From Thalassorhabdomicrobium marinisediminis (GTDB taxonomy: Bacteria; Pseudomonadota; Alphaproteobacteria; Rhodobacterales; Rhodobacteraceae): DNA of 64,000 nucleotides. Shown piece after piece: positions 9,676-19,255 of the stretch. The position numbers were made by a program, and so were the translations under genes. The stretch is from contig NZ_QCYG01000007.1 in assembly GCF_003072065.1 (NCBI RefSeq), positions 186,001 through 250,000 of the forward strand, given 5' to 3'. The notes under the pieces are model-generated. The model searched no databases and was not told the DNA's origin. It was given only the letters and a program-made list of their open reading frames with translations. Position 1 is the stretch's first letter. Every line of letters starts with the position of its first letter.

Positions 9676-9770
9676 TTGACGCATGGCCGTGCGTTTCGTA
9701 GCTTCCCCTTAATAAGTCGGACAAGTCCGATAGGGAGAAGTGGAAGAAGGGCCTTTGCGGGCCCTTTTTC
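9676..9770 (+). ncRNA. Candidate short transcript with promoter and terminator
   Basis: A promoter-like pair, TTGACG (9676-9681) and TAGCTT (9699-9704), is spaced by 17 bases and predicts a start near 9711. The transcript would hold a small hairpin (TCGGA-CAAG-TCCGA), a purine-rich stretch (GGGAGAAGTGGAAGAAGG) and a terminator: AAGGGCC (9747-9753) pairing with GGCCCTT (9760-9766), then T residues. The product would be only about 60 nucleotides. It could also be an attenuator in the leader of the IalB gene downstream. Confidence 0.4.
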
Positions 9771-9935
9771 TATGGTGCGCCGGGGATGTGACCACGGGTT
9801 TACGCCCGCTGCTGGCCGCGGGCGATCGGCAAGCCGTCGCCGAAGTGCGCTTTCACCCTGACAGACCTGCTCCTCCGTGCTACATCAGCGCCAAAGCGCA
9901 TTCGCGCATGGCAACCGATTGAAATGGAACACCTT

Positions 9936-10646
9936 ATGACGTCACCGAGCACCCCGTTCACCCTTACCCTGTCGGCGCTGGCCCTGTCCGGCCTGCTGAT
10001 CACCCCCGCCGTCGCGCAAGAGGCAGGCGAAACCGCCCCCGCCACGGAAGAGACGGCCCCGGCAGCCGAGACAGCCGAGGTCGAAGCCCCGGCGGCTGAA
10101 GAGACTGAGACGGACGGCGCAACGACCGACGGAACGGAAGCCGCCGAGACCGACGCCGCCGAACCGGCCGAGGCTGCGGATGAAGCGCCCGCCGAACCCC
10201 AGCCCGGTCAGCAATACCTCAAGGCCGTGCACAGCGACTGGGCCGAGCGGTGCCTGAAGGTCGAAGAAGGCGAAGACCCCTGCCAGATGTATCAGCTTCT
10301 CAATGATGCCGAGGGCAACTCGGTCGCGGAAATCGCCATCGTGGCCCTGCCCGACGCCGGTCAGGCCGTGGCCGGTGCGACCATCGTGGTGCCGCTGGAA
10401 ACCCTGTTGACCGAGCAGCTTTCCCTGCGCGTGGACAGCGGTCAGGTGCGTAAGTTCCCGTTCAACTTCTGCAACCCCGGCGGCTGCGTGACCCGTCTGG
10501 GCCTGACGCAACAGGACGTGAACCAGTTCCGTCGCGGCAATCAGGCGACGCTGACCATGGTGCCCGCCGCAGCCCCGGACCAGTCGGTGACGGTGACCAT
10601 GTCACTGTCCGGCTTCACCGCCGCCTATGATGCAATTTCCGAATAA
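9936..10646 (+). CDS. Invasion-associated locus B (IalB) family exported protein
   Basis: The product has 236 residues. A signal peptide (SALALSGLLITPAVAQ) is followed by an Ala/Glu/Thr-rich low-complexity linker of about 65 residues. The C-terminal IalB domain (from about HSDWAERCLKVEEGEDPCQ) carries four cysteines (RCL, PCQ, NFCNPGGCV), probably two disulphides. Family members are periplasmic or outer-membrane associated; the name comes from Bartonella and does not imply virulence here. The ATG at 9936 has a GGAAC ribosome site eight bases upstream; an in-frame ATG at 9924 lacks one. A strong terminator follows. Confidence 0.85.
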   Translation: MTSPSTPFTLTLSALALSGLLITPAVAQEAGETAPATEETAPAAETAEVEAPAAEETETDGATTDGTEAAETDAAEPAEAADEAPAEPQPGQQYLKAVHSDWAERCLKVEEGEDPCQMYQLLNDAEGNSVAEIAIVALPDAGQAVAGATIVVPLETLLTEQLSLRVDSGQVRKFPFNFCNPGGCVTRLGLTQQDVNQFRRGNQATLTMVPAAAPDQSVTVTMSLSGFTAAYDAISE

Positions 10647-10670
10647 TCCTTCGGACGGGATAACCTGACG

Positions 10671-10708
10671 ACGCAAGCGCCGCCCCTTTTCGGGGCGGCG
10701 TTTTGCGT
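10671..10708. terminator. Bidirectional intrinsic terminator
   Basis: CGCCGCCCC (10678-10686) pairs with GGGGCGGCG (10692-10700), extended by flanking ACGCAA and TTGCGT. T residues follow on the + strand and A residues precede it. It serves the convergent IalB and KAS genes. Confidence 0.9.
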
Positions 10709-11917
10709 TCAGGCGGCGGTGAGTGCGATCACCGCGTTGAGGCCGCCAAAGGCGAAGGCGTTGGACAGGGTGGCCGTGACCGTCGCTTCTCGCGCGGTGT
10801 TCGGCACCACGTCCAGCGCACATTCCGGGTCCGGTTCCTCATATCCGATGGTGGGGGCCACGATCCCGTCGCGCAGCGCCATGATGCAGGCCAGAAGCTC
10901 GACCGCGCCGGTGCCGCCGATCAGATGCCCGTGCATGGACTTCGTGCTCGACATCATCAGCCGGTCCGCATGGGCACCGAAGACATCGGCCACCGCCGCG
11001 CATTCGGTCTTGTCATTGGCCGCCGTGCCCGTGCCATGGGCGTTGATATAGCCCACGTCCGAGGGGGCAAGCCGCGCATCCTTGAGCGCACCCGCGATCG
11101 CCCGTGCGGCCCCCTGCTTGCTGGGCATGACGATGTCGCTGGCGTCCGATGACATGGCAAAGCCCGCCACTTCGGCCAAAATCTCCGCGCCGCGTTTGAG
11201 CGCATGGTCGCGTTCTTCAAACACGAAGACGCCCGCGCCTTCGCCCTGAACCATGCCATTGCGGGTGGCGGAAAACGGGCGGCAAGCGTCCTTGGACATC
11301 ACGCGCAGCCCTTCCCAGGCCTTCACGCCGCCGAAACAAAGCATCGATTCCGATCCGCCGGTGACCATCACGTCGGCCATGCCGCTGCGGATCAGGGCAA
11401 ACGCCTGCCCCATGGCGTGATTGGATGAGGCACAGGCCGTGGCGACGGTGAACGTGGGGCCGCGCAGGTTGTATTGCATCGACACATGCGACGCCGCCGC
11501 GTTGTTCATCAGCTTGGGCACGATGAAGGGGTGCACGCGGTTCTTCCCCTCTTCATAGACCGCGCGATAATTCTCGTCCTGCGTGTTCAGCCCCCCGCCC
11601 GAGGTGCCCAGCACCACGCCGGAGCGGTCGGCCAGATCGCCGGAAAAGCTCAGCCCCGCCGCGTCGATGGCCTGTTTCGCGGCCAGAAGCGTGAACTGGG
11701 TGAAACGGTCGTACAGGCTGATCTGCTGGCGATTGAAATGCGCGGCCTCGTCATATCCTGTAACCTGTCCGCCGATCTTGACCGAGAGCCGGTCGACGTC
11801 GCGGATGTCCAGCGGACCGATGCCGCAGACACCGTCCTGCATCGCTTGCAGCGTCGTGGGCACGTTATGGCCCAAAGCATTGATCGTGCCCGCGCCGGTG
11901 ATGACGACCCGTTTCAC
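10709..11917 (-). CDS. Beta-ketoacyl-ACP synthase (KAS II type)
   Basis: This is a 402-residue thiolase-fold condensing enzyme that elongates acyl-ACP with malonyl-ACP. The catalytic triad is visible as Cys in VATACASSNHAMGQ, His in NAHGTGTAANDK and His in STKSMHGHLIGGTGA. It is immediately downstream of a dedicated acyl carrier protein (ATGA overlap) and close to an LpxD-type acyltransferase. This suggests a specialised acyl chain for lipid A or another envelope lipid rather than bulk fatty-acid synthesis. The main fabF is expected elsewhere, so no symbol is assigned. Confidence 0.9.
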   Translation of the reverse strand: MKRVVITGAGTINALGHNVPTTLQAMQDGVCGIGPLDIRDVDRLSVKIGGQVTGYDEAAHFNRQQISLYDRFTQFTLLAAKQAIDAAGLSFSGDLADRSGVVLGTSGGGLNTQDENYRAVYEEGKNRVHPFIVPKLMNNAAASHVSMQYNLRGPTFTVATACASSNHAMGQAFALIRSGMADVMVTGGSESMLCFGGVKAWEGLRVMSKDACRPFSATRNGMVQGEGAGVFVFEERDHALKRGAEILAEVAGFAMSSDASDIVMPSKQGAARAIAGALKDARLAPSDVGYINAHGTGTAANDKTECAAVADVFGAHADRLMMSSTKSMHGHLIGGTGAVELLACIMALRDGIVAPTIGYEEPDPECALDVVPNTAREATVTATLSNAFAFGGLNAVIALTAA

Positions 11918-12171
11918 TTCTGCTCTTTCACAAGCTGTTCGACGGCATCGACGATGCTGCCGACGGTAGAAATGTCGAATTCGCTGGCCTCAGGCTCGTT
12001 CGCGTTGAACGGCACCGAGATATCGAACGCCTCTTCGATGGCGAAAATACTCTCCACCAGCCCCAGACTGTCGACGCCAAGCTCGGCCAGCGTGGCGTCA
12101 CGGGTCACGTCCGACGGGGCGAGCAAGGCCTGTTCGGCAATGATCTCAATAACCTGACGTTCGATGCTCAT
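11914..12171 (-). CDS. Acyl carrier protein (specialised paralogue)
   Basis: The 85-residue acidic four-helix protein carries the phosphopantetheine-attachment serine in GVDSLGLVES (Ser about 37). It is longer than housekeeping AcpP at the C terminus (EFDISTVGSIVDAVEQLVKEQK) and has an unusual insertion-like NANEPEASE segment, as found in dedicated ACPs. Its stop overlaps the following KAS start, so carrier and condensing enzyme are made together. It may serve the LpxD-like acyltransferase encoded 67 bases upstream. Confidence 0.9.
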   Translation of the reverse strand: MSIERQVIEIIAEQALLAPSDVTRDATLAELGVDSLGLVESIFAIEEAFDISVPFNANEPEASEFDISTVGSIVDAVEQLVKEQK

Positions 12172-12238
12172 CTTTTCGGGTTGTCCTGTTGCCTGTCTTT
12201 GGGTCCGATGTAATGCGCCGCGCCGTCTTTTGGAACCG

Positions 12239-13285
12239 CTATTGTCGGGTCAAGCGACGCAACGCCTTCTGCGCGGCGCGGTGTTCGTGGGTCGGCAAGG
12301 CCGGATGGCCCGAGACGAAAATCCCGTCCGGCACGTCGGCAAGGATCACCGCCCCGCCGCCTGCGACCACGTCGCGCCCCAGAGTCAGGTTGTCGCCCAC
12401 GCCGGCCTTGCCGCCAAGGATCACCCGGGCCCCCAGCACCGAAGAGCCGGCCACCGCCGCCTGCGCGCACAGCAGGCAGTCCGGCCCCAGCACGACGTTG
12501 TGGCCCACCTGCACAAGGTTGTCGATCTTCACGCCGTTGCTTACGCGCGTGGCGCGGATGGTGCCTGCGTCGATGGTGGAATTGGCGCCAACCTCAACAT
12601 CGTCGCCGATCTCGACCCCGCCGAGGGAGTGAATGCGGTGCCAGGTTCCGACCGTAGGCTCAAGCGGCGCGCCCCGGCGCTGCCGTATGGCCCGCTCCAC
12701 GTTACTCGGCCCTTCGGTTGTGAAAGAGAACCCGTCGCCGCCTATCACCACCCCGGGCTGGGCGATGAAACGGTCGCCGATCCGCACGCGGGGGCCGATT
12801 TTCACGCCCGCATGCAGGGTCGCATCGTCGCCGATCACCACCTCCGCGCAGATGCTGACATGGGGGGCGACGCGCGCGCCTGCGCCGATCCGCGTGCCCG
12901 CGCCGATCACCACGAACGGCCCGATCTGCGCGCCGAGGCCGATGGTGGCGCTGGGATCGATTACCGCGCTGGGGTGGATGCCGGTTGCATGGGCGAAGGC
13001 GGGATCGTCGTCCATGGCGCGGGTCAGCCCGGCCATGGCCAAGCGGCCCCGCGGCGCCACGATGGCCCCCTCAAGCCCCAAGTCTGCCAGATCGGCCCCG
13101 GCCCAAACCACCGCCGCCCGCGCGCGCGACGCTTTGAGCTGTTCGGCGAACTTCGGGGCCACGGCCAGTGCAAGGTCATCCGCGCCCGCTTCCAGCGGTT
13201 CGGCCAGACGCTGCACCTCAAGCGACGCGTCGCCAAGGGTCTCGGCCCCCAGCGACGCAGCAAGTTCTTTCAGGATATACGGCAT
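12239..13285 (-). CDS. lpxD: LpxD-type N-acyltransferase (left-handed beta-helix)
   Basis: The 348-residue protein resembles UDP-3-O-acylglucosamine N-acyltransferase, which puts the amide-linked 3-hydroxyacyl chain on lipid A precursor. It has the N-terminal uridine-binding domain (about 1-105) and then many hexapeptide repeats (IDPSATIGLGAQIGPFVVIG, IGAGARVAPHVSI and others). The catalytic-type His lies in LVQVGHNVVLG. It heads an LpxD-ACP-KAS cluster rather than the usual bamA-lpxD-fabZ-lpxA cluster, so it may be a second, specialised copy or transfer a different acyl group. Confidence 0.85.
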   Translation of the reverse strand: MPYILKELAASLGAETLGDASLEVQRLAEPLEAGADDLALAVAPKFAEQLKASRARAAVVWAGADLADLGLEGAIVAPRGRLAMAGLTRAMDDDPAFAHATGIHPSAVIDPSATIGLGAQIGPFVVIGAGTRIGAGARVAPHVSICAEVVIGDDATLHAGVKIGPRVRIGDRFIAQPGVVIGGDGFSFTTEGPSNVERAIRQRRGAPLEPTVGTWHRIHSLGGVEIGDDVEVGANSTIDAGTIRATRVSNGVKIDNLVQVGHNVVLGPDCLLCAQAAVAGSSVLGARVILGGKAGVGDNLTLGRDVVAGGGAVILADVPDGIFVSGHPALPTHEHRAAQKALRRLTRQ

Positions 13286-13309
13286 AAACCCTCCGCCTTT
13301 GGCGTAGAT

Positions 13310-14917
13310 TTACCCCTCGACGGCGCGGATCTCCACCCCTTCACCGGCCAGCGCGTTCCAGATCCGCGCGTCGCGGCCGTAAATGTCACGGCGGAAGTTC
13401 AGCTCACCGGTCGTGTTTGTGAAAGCCGTGCGGTAAACCAGATGCACGGGCACATGCTCCTCCAGATTGACGCGGGTTTCATTGCCGGAGCGCAGAATCG
13501 ATTGAAAGTAGCCCTCGGGATCGCTTTCCTGCTTGGCCAGCAGCGCATAGGCGAAATCGAACGGGTCATTGAGACGCACGCAGCCATGGCTGAAAGCACG
13601 CACGTTGCGGCCGAACAGCGACTTGGCGGGCGTGTCGTGCAGATAGATGTTGTAGCGGTTCGGGAACATGAACTTGACCAGCCCCAGCGCGTTGCGGCTG
13701 CTGGGGGGCTGTCGCATGGAGAACGGGAAGGTGCGGGCGTTGTATTGACGGAAGTTCACCGCGCCACGGTTCACCGGACGGCCCCGGCTGTCGGTCACAA
13801 GGATATGGCTCACCGCGTTGCGGTTGCGTTGCAGCGCCGGCAGATATTCGTTCACGATGATCGAACGGGGGACATACCAGCTCGGGTTGATGACCATATG
13901 CTCCATCTCGTCCGAGAACTCGGGCGTTTGCCGGTCACTGCTGGTGGCCCCGATCACCGAACGGGTCTGGAAGGTGACAATGTCGTTGTCGATGATCGCG
14001 GCGGAATAATCGGTCATGTTGACCCAGATGTGCCGCTCACCGCGCGGCTGGTTCAGCCAGCGTTCGCGCTCCATGGCGACGATCACATGTTGCAAGCGTG
14101 TCGTGACGGGAACGTTGAGCTCGTCCAATGTGCTTTCGCCGGCGATGCCGTCCACTTCGAGGCCGTGCGCCTCTTGAAACGCCTGCACCGCCATCGTGAT
14201 CGCGCCGTCGTAGGTCTGTGTCGCGCTGCGCTCAAGATAGCCCATGGCCACCAGCCGGTCGCGCAAGGCGACCACGGCAGCGCCGGTGTCGCCCGGCTCG
14301 AGCTTGCCGCCGGGCACGGTTGGCCCCCAGCCGCCGACGCTCACCAGCCGCTCAAGCCGCAGCTTTTCGCGCAGAAGGCGGGCATATTCCGGCGCGGTGG
14401 GCGCAAGGCTGGCCAGATAGGCGGACGGGTTTCCGGATTCGATCCCCTCAAGGTAGCTCAGCGACGAGCGCAGGGGCACTTCGCGCTTGATAGCAGGAAT
14501 GACGCGACCGGGGGTCAGGATACCGGTCTGCAAAGCGCGGGCGTAGGACAGATAGAGCTCGGAGATTTCCACATCCATCGCGCCCTTGTCCGCCGCCGTC
14601 TGCGCAGACTGGATCCGCGCCACGAGCGCATCGGGGTCATAGGTCGCCTCGGGCAGCGCATGGTTTCCGGCGTTGGCGAAGGCGGTCAGCAGGGCATTGC
14701 GGCGCAGGCGGGCCTCGTCGCTGGTGCCGGTCCACAGGCCCGCAAAGTTCCGCGCACGGTAGAAGCTGGCCAGATCCTCATCCCGGGCGACCGATTCGGC
14801 GACGGCCTGTTTGAAGGCGGTCGTCTGCGCCTGAACGGGCTGGGGCGCGGCAAAAAGGCCGGATACGAGCAGCGCCAGCGCCATGGCACGGGCGAACGGG
14901 TAGTGAATCGGCGTCAT
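13310..14917 (-). CDS. L,D-transpeptidase with peptidoglycan-binding domain (YcbB/LdtD-like)
   Basis: The 535-residue periplasmic enzyme would form 3-3 cross-links in peptidoglycan. A signal peptide (ARAMALALLVSGLFAAPQPVQA) is followed by a helical scaffold domain and a peptidoglycan-binding domain 1 segment (LEPGDTGAAVVALRDRL ... HGLEVDGIAGESTLDELN). The YkuD catalytic domain carries the SHGCVRLNDP motif with the nucleophilic Cys. The ATG at 14917 has a GAGGGG ribosome site; the TTG seven codons earlier does not fit. Length matches the YcbB group. Confidence 0.92.
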   Translation of the reverse strand: MTPIHYPFARAMALALLVSGLFAAPQPVQAQTTAFKQAVAESVARDEDLASFYRARNFAGLWTGTSDEARLRRNALLTAFANAGNHALPEATYDPDALVARIQSAQTAADKGAMDVEISELYLSYARALQTGILTPGRVIPAIKREVPLRSSLSYLEGIESGNPSAYLASLAPTAPEYARLLREKLRLERLVSVGGWGPTVPGGKLEPGDTGAAVVALRDRLVAMGYLERSATQTYDGAITMAVQAFQEAHGLEVDGIAGESTLDELNVPVTTRLQHVIVAMERERWLNQPRGERHIWVNMTDYSAAIIDNDIVTFQTRSVIGATSSDRQTPEFSDEMEHMVINPSWYVPRSIIVNEYLPALQRNRNAVSHILVTDSRGRPVNRGAVNFRQYNARTFPFSMRQPPSSRNALGLVKFMFPNRYNIYLHDTPAKSLFGRNVRAFSHGCVRLNDPFDFAYALLAKQESDPEGYFQSILRSGNETRVNLEEHVPVHLVYRTAFTNTTGELNFRRDIYGRDARIWNALAGEGVEIRAVEG

Positions 14918-15255
14918 GAAATCCCCTCTCGGCAACAAATCGCACGCTTTTCAAAGCGTTATTCTTATATGTGGACAGCACTGCCCCACAGTCTAGTCAC
15001 AAACGCGCCAAGTGGCGATTTGGTTCAGCCCGCGCGATCACAGGCGCGCCACCCCTGACAAATATGCAACATTAACCGAAATCACATAAATTTGCGCAAA
15101 CTTTCGCCGATTTTGCGGGTCTAATGGAACCAAAACGGAAACCCCCTTGGTGGCCCAAAAATAATATGGCATAGAACCTACACATCTGGGGATGAGATGG
15201 CAGAAATCGTCTGTGTTATCACAGACTTACAGGCAAGCGACGGGACAGCGCTACT
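14918..15255. other. Divergent intergenic region
   Basis: This 338-base AT-richer stretch lies between divergent peptidoglycan genes (L,D-transpeptidase and the DUF882 protein). It must hold both promoters, but I could not pick a convincing -35/-10 pair. No RNA gene or repeat was seen. Confidence 0.6.
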
Positions 15256-15825
15256 ATGACGACGACATCAGCTTCGAGCATTTCTCGACGCGGCTTGCTG
15301 GGCGCTTTTGCAGCGACCGCACTGACAGCCGCACCCACATACTCAAACGCAGCAGGCTTCCTGCGCGGCGGTGGCGACATTCGCCGGCTGCGCATGTATT
15401 CGGGCCGCACCGGTGAAAGCATCGACACGATCTACTGGATCGAAGGCCAGTATATCGGTGAGGCGATCAACGAGATCAATCGCTTCTGCCGGGACTGGCG
15501 CAATGGTCAGGTGCTGCAGATCGACACACGCACGATCGACATCGTCGCGGCGACGCAGAACCTTCTGGAAACTGACCAGCCCTACACGCTGATTTCCGGC
15601 TACCGGTCGCCGCAGACCAACGCGATGCTGCGGGCGAACTCGTCCGGCGTGGCGCGCAATTCGCTGCACCTGCAGGGGAAAGCCGTCGACCTGCGCATGC
15701 AGGGCCGCTCGGTCAACCAGATGGCGCGGGCGGCGGCAGCCTGTCGCGCCGGTGGTGTGGGCCGCTATTCCGGTTCCAACTTCGTGCACATGGATTGCGG
15801 TCCCGTCCGCGCCTGGGGCAGCTAA
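15256..15825 (+). CDS. Tat-exported DUF882 / MepK-like peptidase
   Basis: The 189-residue protein opens with a twin-arginine signal (SISRRGLLGAFAATALTAAP), so it is exported folded. The mature part is DUF882, related to peptidase M15 and E. coli MepK (YcbK): ISGYRSPQTNAMLR and SLHLQGKAVDLRM supply metal-binding His/Asp residues, and NFVHMDCGPVRAWG the C-terminal His. MepK cleaves cross-links made by L,D-transpeptidases, which fits the divergent L,D-transpeptidase gene next door. That functional pairing is inferred, not shown. Confidence 0.9.
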   Translation: MTTTSASSISRRGLLGAFAATALTAAPTYSNAAGFLRGGGDIRRLRMYSGRTGESIDTIYWIEGQYIGEAINEINRFCRDWRNGQVLQIDTRTIDIVAATQNLLETDQPYTLISGYRSPQTNAMLRANSSGVARNSLHLQGKAVDLRMQGRSVNQMARAAAACRAGGVGRYSGSNFVHMDCGPVRAWGS

Positions 15826-15865
15826 GACCCCACGCTGGCGGTTTAACGACGCATTGATGAAAAGG

Positions 15866-15897
15866 AAGGCCCGGACGATCGCGTCCGGGCCTTTTTT
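15866..15897. terminator. Strong intrinsic terminator
   Basis: GGCCCGGAC (15868-15876) pairs perfectly with GTCCGGGCC (15883-15891), followed by six T. It lies between the convergent DUF882 and catalase genes and has AA/TT flanks that could serve both directions. Confidence 0.92.
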
Positions 15898-15919
15898 GTC
15901 TCATGCGTTGCGGGTCTGG

Positions 15920-17374
15920 TCAGGGCGCGCGCACGCCCTGCTCCACCCGTTCGCCCAGCGTCTCATCCACGTTGCGCCAATAGGTGAAGGCCCGTTCCAG
16001 AACCTTTTCCGACACACCATCGCGCAAATGTCCGACGATGTTGCTCACCAACCGGTCGCGGGCGGCGTCGTCCATGACATCGCGCACCAGCGTGCGGGCC
16101 TGCCCCCAATCGTCATCGTCCGGCCGCAGCGTATAGGCCTGCCGCACCATGTCGCCGTCCGCATACCACTGGCCGGCCGTATCGGTGAGCGACGGGTCCG
16201 CCGCGGGTCCGCCATAGGAGTTCGGCGCATAGACCGGATCGGACACATTCTCGACCCGCATCGCGCCATCCTTGCTGTAGCTGTGGACCGGAGACTTGGG
16301 CCGGTTCACCGGGATCTGCTTGTAGTTCGCCCCCAGCCGCGCGCGGTGCGCGTCGGAATAGGAGAAACCGCGCCCCAGCAACATCTTGTCCGGGCTCAAC
16401 CCGATGCCACGCACCACGTTGCTGGGCTCGAACGCCGCCTGTTCGATCTCGGTGTGGAAATCCGTGGGGTTGCGGTCGAGCACCAGCTTGCCCACCTCGA
16501 TCAGCGGATAATCCCCGTGGGGCCAGACCTTGGTGAGGTCGAAGGGATTGAACCGGTAGGTCTTGGCCTCCTCGAAAGGCATGATCTGCATGTGCAGGGT
16601 CCAGCTGGGATAATCGCCGTCGCGGATCGCGTTGAACAGGTCCCGGCGGTGGTAATCGGCGTCGGCCCCGGCGAGGCGGTCGGCCTCGTCCTGCGTCAGG
16701 AAATCGTTCCCCTGATCGGTCTTGAAATGGTATTTGACCCAGAACTTCTCGCCCGCGGCATTCACCCACATATAGGTGTGGCTGGAGAATCCGTCCATGT
16801 GCCGCCATGTCTTGGGAATGCCGCGATCCCCCATGAGCCATGTGACCTGATGGGCGGATTCGGGCGAGAGCGTCCAGAAATCCCACTGCATGTCGTGATC
16901 GCGCAAGCCGCTGTCCGCGCGGCGTTTCTGCGAGCGGATGAAATGCTGGAACTTCATCGGGTCGCGCAAAAAGAAGATCGGCGTGTTGTTGCCCACCATG
17001 TCGTAATTGCCTTCGCTGGTGTAGAACTTCAGCGAAAAGCCACGGGGGTCGCGCCATGTGTCAGGGCTGCCTTGCTCACCGGCGACCGTGGAGAACCGGC
17101 TCAGCACATCGGTTTTCACACCCGGCTGGAACAGGGCAGCGCTGGTGTATTGGCTGACGTCCTGCGTCACCTGAAAATGGCCGAAGGCGCCGGCGCCCTT
17201 GGCGTGGGGCTGGCGCTCGGGAATCCGCTCACGGTTGAATTGCGCCATCTGTTCAATGAGATAGTGATCGTTCAGCACGATGGGCCCGTCCGGCCCCACG
17301 GTCAACGAGTGCTCATCACTCGCCACTGGCCGCCCCGCATCCGTGGTGGTCGGCTTCTTGGCGTCGTCGGTCAT
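15920..17374 (-). CDS. Monofunctional haem catalase
   Basis: The 484-residue enzyme splits hydrogen peroxide to water and oxygen. It is a small-subunit clade by length. Seen are the active-site His in [18 protein letters not shown], the Asn region ([19 protein letters not shown]) and the proximal haem Tyr in [22 protein letters not shown]. The ATG at 17374 has a GGGAGGACCCAAT ribosome site; upstream in-frame sequence is not catalase-like. It is transcribed alone, upstream of a terminator. No OxyR gene is adjacent. Confidence 0.96.
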   Translation of the reverse strand: MTDDAKKPTTTDAGRPVASDEHSLTVGPDGPIVLNDHYLIEQMAQFNRERIPERQPHAKGAGAFGHFQVTQDVSQYTSAALFQPGVKTDVLSRFSTVAGEQGSPDTWRDPRGFSLKFYTSEGNYDMVGNNTPIFFLRDPMKFQHFIRSQKRRADSGLRDHDMQWDFWTLSPESAHQVTWLMGDRGIPKTWRHMDGFSSHTYMWVNAAGEKFWVKYHFKTDQGNDFLTQDEADRLAGADADYHRRDLFNAIRDGDYPSWTLHMQIMPFEEAKTYRFNPFDLTKVWPHGDYPLIEVGKLVLDRNPTDFHTEIEQAAFEPSNVVRGIGLSPDKMLLGRGFSYSDAHRARLGANYKQIPVNRPKSPVHSYSKDGAMRVENVSDPVYAPNSYGGPAADPSLTDTAGQWYADGDMVRQAYTLRPDDDDWGQARTLVRDVMDDAARDRLVSNIVGHLRDGVSEKVLERAFTYWRNVDETLGERVEQGVRAP

Positions 17375-17505
17375 ATTGGGTCCTCCCTTTGCCGTCCGGG
17401 ATCCTTGTGCCCTGCCCGTCGCGGGTCGGGGCCGGTCCGTGGTTCTGGCACGGTCAAGCTTGGCGCATTCGATCGCTTCTGCCAAGTAGGCGCGGCAGCG
17501 GCGGC

Positions 17506-18258
17506 CTAGGGGATCGCCCCCTCGATCCGCATCACCCCGTCGCGCAACGCGCCGTGAATTCGGAACACGTCACGCATGTTGTCTCGGCTGAGCACCTGCG
17601 CGGGCGGGCCGCTGGCGACGGCCTCCCCCTCGCGCATCAGGGTCACCGTTTCGCAGTAGCGCGCCGCAAGGGTCAGGTCGTGAAAGGTGGCGATCACGGT
17701 TTTGCCGCGCCGCTTGATCTCATCCAACAGCATGATCTGATAGCATAAATCCAGATGGTTCGCCGGTTCGTCCAGAATATAGAGCTCCGGATCCCGGGCA
17801 AGGATCTGGGCGATGTGGGTCTTTTGCCGCTCCCCGCCCGAGACCAGCGCAACCTCGGAATCCGCCAGATCGGTCAGACCGGCAAGGCCAAGGGCCGCGT
17901 CGATCCGCGCGGCCTTTTGCGCAGGGCTCAGGGGCAGATCCATCAGGCCGATCTCCACCACGTCGCGGATGCTCAGGCCCTGCAGGTTGCCCCCCTCTTG
18001 CACCAGCGCGCCCACGGTGCGGGTCCAGTCGGCCCGCCGCCAGTCCTGCAAGGATCGCCCGCCGATGGCGATGGTCCCGGCGTCGAACCCGCGCGCGCGG
18101 TAGAGCGTGCGCAAAACGGTGGTCTTGCCCGCGCCGTTCGGCCCCAGCAGCCCGTGAAACCGGCCGCGCGGCACGGTGAGCGAGAAATCCTTGACGCGGG
18201 ACCGGCCGCCAAGCGTCACCGAGAGGTTTGCAATCTCGATCATCGGGTCAATAGGCAT
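17506..18258 (-). CDS. Cobalamin-type ABC importer, ATP-binding protein (BtuD/FecE-like)
   Basis: This 250-residue ATPase powers a type II metal-chelate importer. Walker A is [17 protein letters not shown], the ABC signature is [13 protein letters not shown], Walker B is [15 protein letters not shown], and the switch His is in IATFHDLT. It overlaps the permease gene end by 11 bases (an in-frame ATG at 18243 is the alternative start). It is the last gene of a four-gene operon that begins with a cobalamin riboswitch, so cobalamin or cobinamide is the likely cargo rather than a siderophore. Confidence 0.9.
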   Translation of the reverse strand: MPIDPMIEIANLSVTLGGRSRVKDFSLTVPRGRFHGLLGPNGAGKTTVLRTLYRARGFDAGTIAIGGRSLQDWRRADWTRTVGALVQEGGNLQGLSIRDVVEIGLMDLPLSPAQKAARIDAALGLAGLTDLADSEVALVSGGERQKTHIAQILARDPELYILDEPANHLDLCYQIMLLDEIKRRGKTVIATFHDLTLAARYCETVTLMREGEAVASGPPAQVLSRDNMRDVFRIHGALRDGVMRIEGAIP

Positions 18259-19252
18259 GGCGCACCCGCCGCAGGATCAGGATGAAGGGCGGTGCTGCGA
18301 AGATCGCGAGCAGCACTCCCAGCGGCAACTCCTCCGGCGCGAGGATCACACGGCAGAGAAGGTCGACGATCACCAACACCAGCGCCCCCAGAACAAGGCT
18401 CAGCGGGATCAGCGCCCGATGCCGCCCGCCCACCAGAAGCCGCGCCATATGCGGCACGATGAGCCCGATGAAGCCGACGATCCCCACGGTGGCGACAGAC
18501 AGCCCCGCCAGCAAGGCGACAGCGGCAAAAACGAACAGGCGCAGACGGCGGATCGGAAGGCCAAGCGCCATGGCGCGTTCGTCGCCCAGCAGCACCGCAT
18601 CAAGGCTCTGTGCCCGCGCCAGCGCATAGGCGGTCACAAGACCCAAGGCGATCAGCGGCAACCACAGGTCCGCCCAGCCGATGCCCGCCGCGGTGCCCAT
18701 GAGCCAGCCCAAGGCCGAGCGCGTGGCCCGCGGGTCGCCGACATACAAAAAGAAGGCGGTGAGCGACTGGAACATCAGCGACACCGCGACCCCGGCCAGA
18801 ATGACGACCAAAGGCGACATCATCGTGCCCCGTCGGAACGACAGGCCCAGCGTCATCACGAAGGCGCAGACCGCCCCGGCAAAGGCGATAAGCGGGACGC
18901 CAAGGGTCGACGCGACCCAGGACGGCAGCCACAAAATGGCCCCTACCGCCGCCGCCGAGGCCCCCGATGACAGCCCCATGAGGTAGGGGTCCGCCAGGGG
19001 GTTGTGCAGCACCGTTTGCATCATCACCCCCGCCAGTGCGAGGCTGGCCCCCACCGTCGCGACGGCCAGCACCCGCGGCAAGCGCCAGTCCCACAGGATC
19101 AGCGTCAGGCTGCGCGGCGCATCCTCGGCCCCCGTCAGCGCCGCCCACCGCGCCCCCCAAGAGACATCGGCCGTGCCAAAAAACACGCCCGCCAGCAGCG
19201 CCAGGATAAGCGCCAGAGCGGCCACGTTGGTCAGGGCAACGGCGCGGGTCAT
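18248..19252 (-). CDS. Cobalamin-type ABC importer, FecCD/BtuC permease
   Basis: The 334 residues form about ten transmembrane helices with the FecCD signature segments (GASLALAGVMMQTVLHNPLADPYLMGLSSGASAAAVGAI and GIVGFIGLIVPHMARLLVGGRHR). As a homodimer it would form the channel. It starts four bases before the binding-protein stop region and overlaps the ATPase gene. Assignment to cobalamin rests on the riboswitch upstream of the operon. Confidence 0.92.
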   Translation of the reverse strand: MTRAVALTNVAALALILALLAGVFFGTADVSWGARWAALTGAEDAPRSLTLILWDWRLPRVLAVATVGASLALAGVMMQTVLHNPLADPYLMGLSSGASAAAVGAILWLPSWVASTLGVPLIAFAGAVCAFVMTLGLSFRRGTMMSPLVVILAGVAVSLMFQSLTAFFLYVGDPRATRSALGWLMGTAAGIGWADLWLPLIALGLVTAYALARAQSLDAVLLGDERAMALGLPIRRLRLFVFAAVALLAGLSVATVGIVGFIGLIVPHMARLLVGGRHRALIPLSLVLGALVLVIVDLLCRVILAPEELPLGVLLAIFAAPPFILILRRVRHAY

Positions 19253-19255
19253 GGC

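Noticed and set aside
9740-9922. 60-residue frame starting with GTG before the IalB gene
   Set aside because: The start lies within the terminator stem region, the ribosome site spacing is too short, and the composition is not protein-like.
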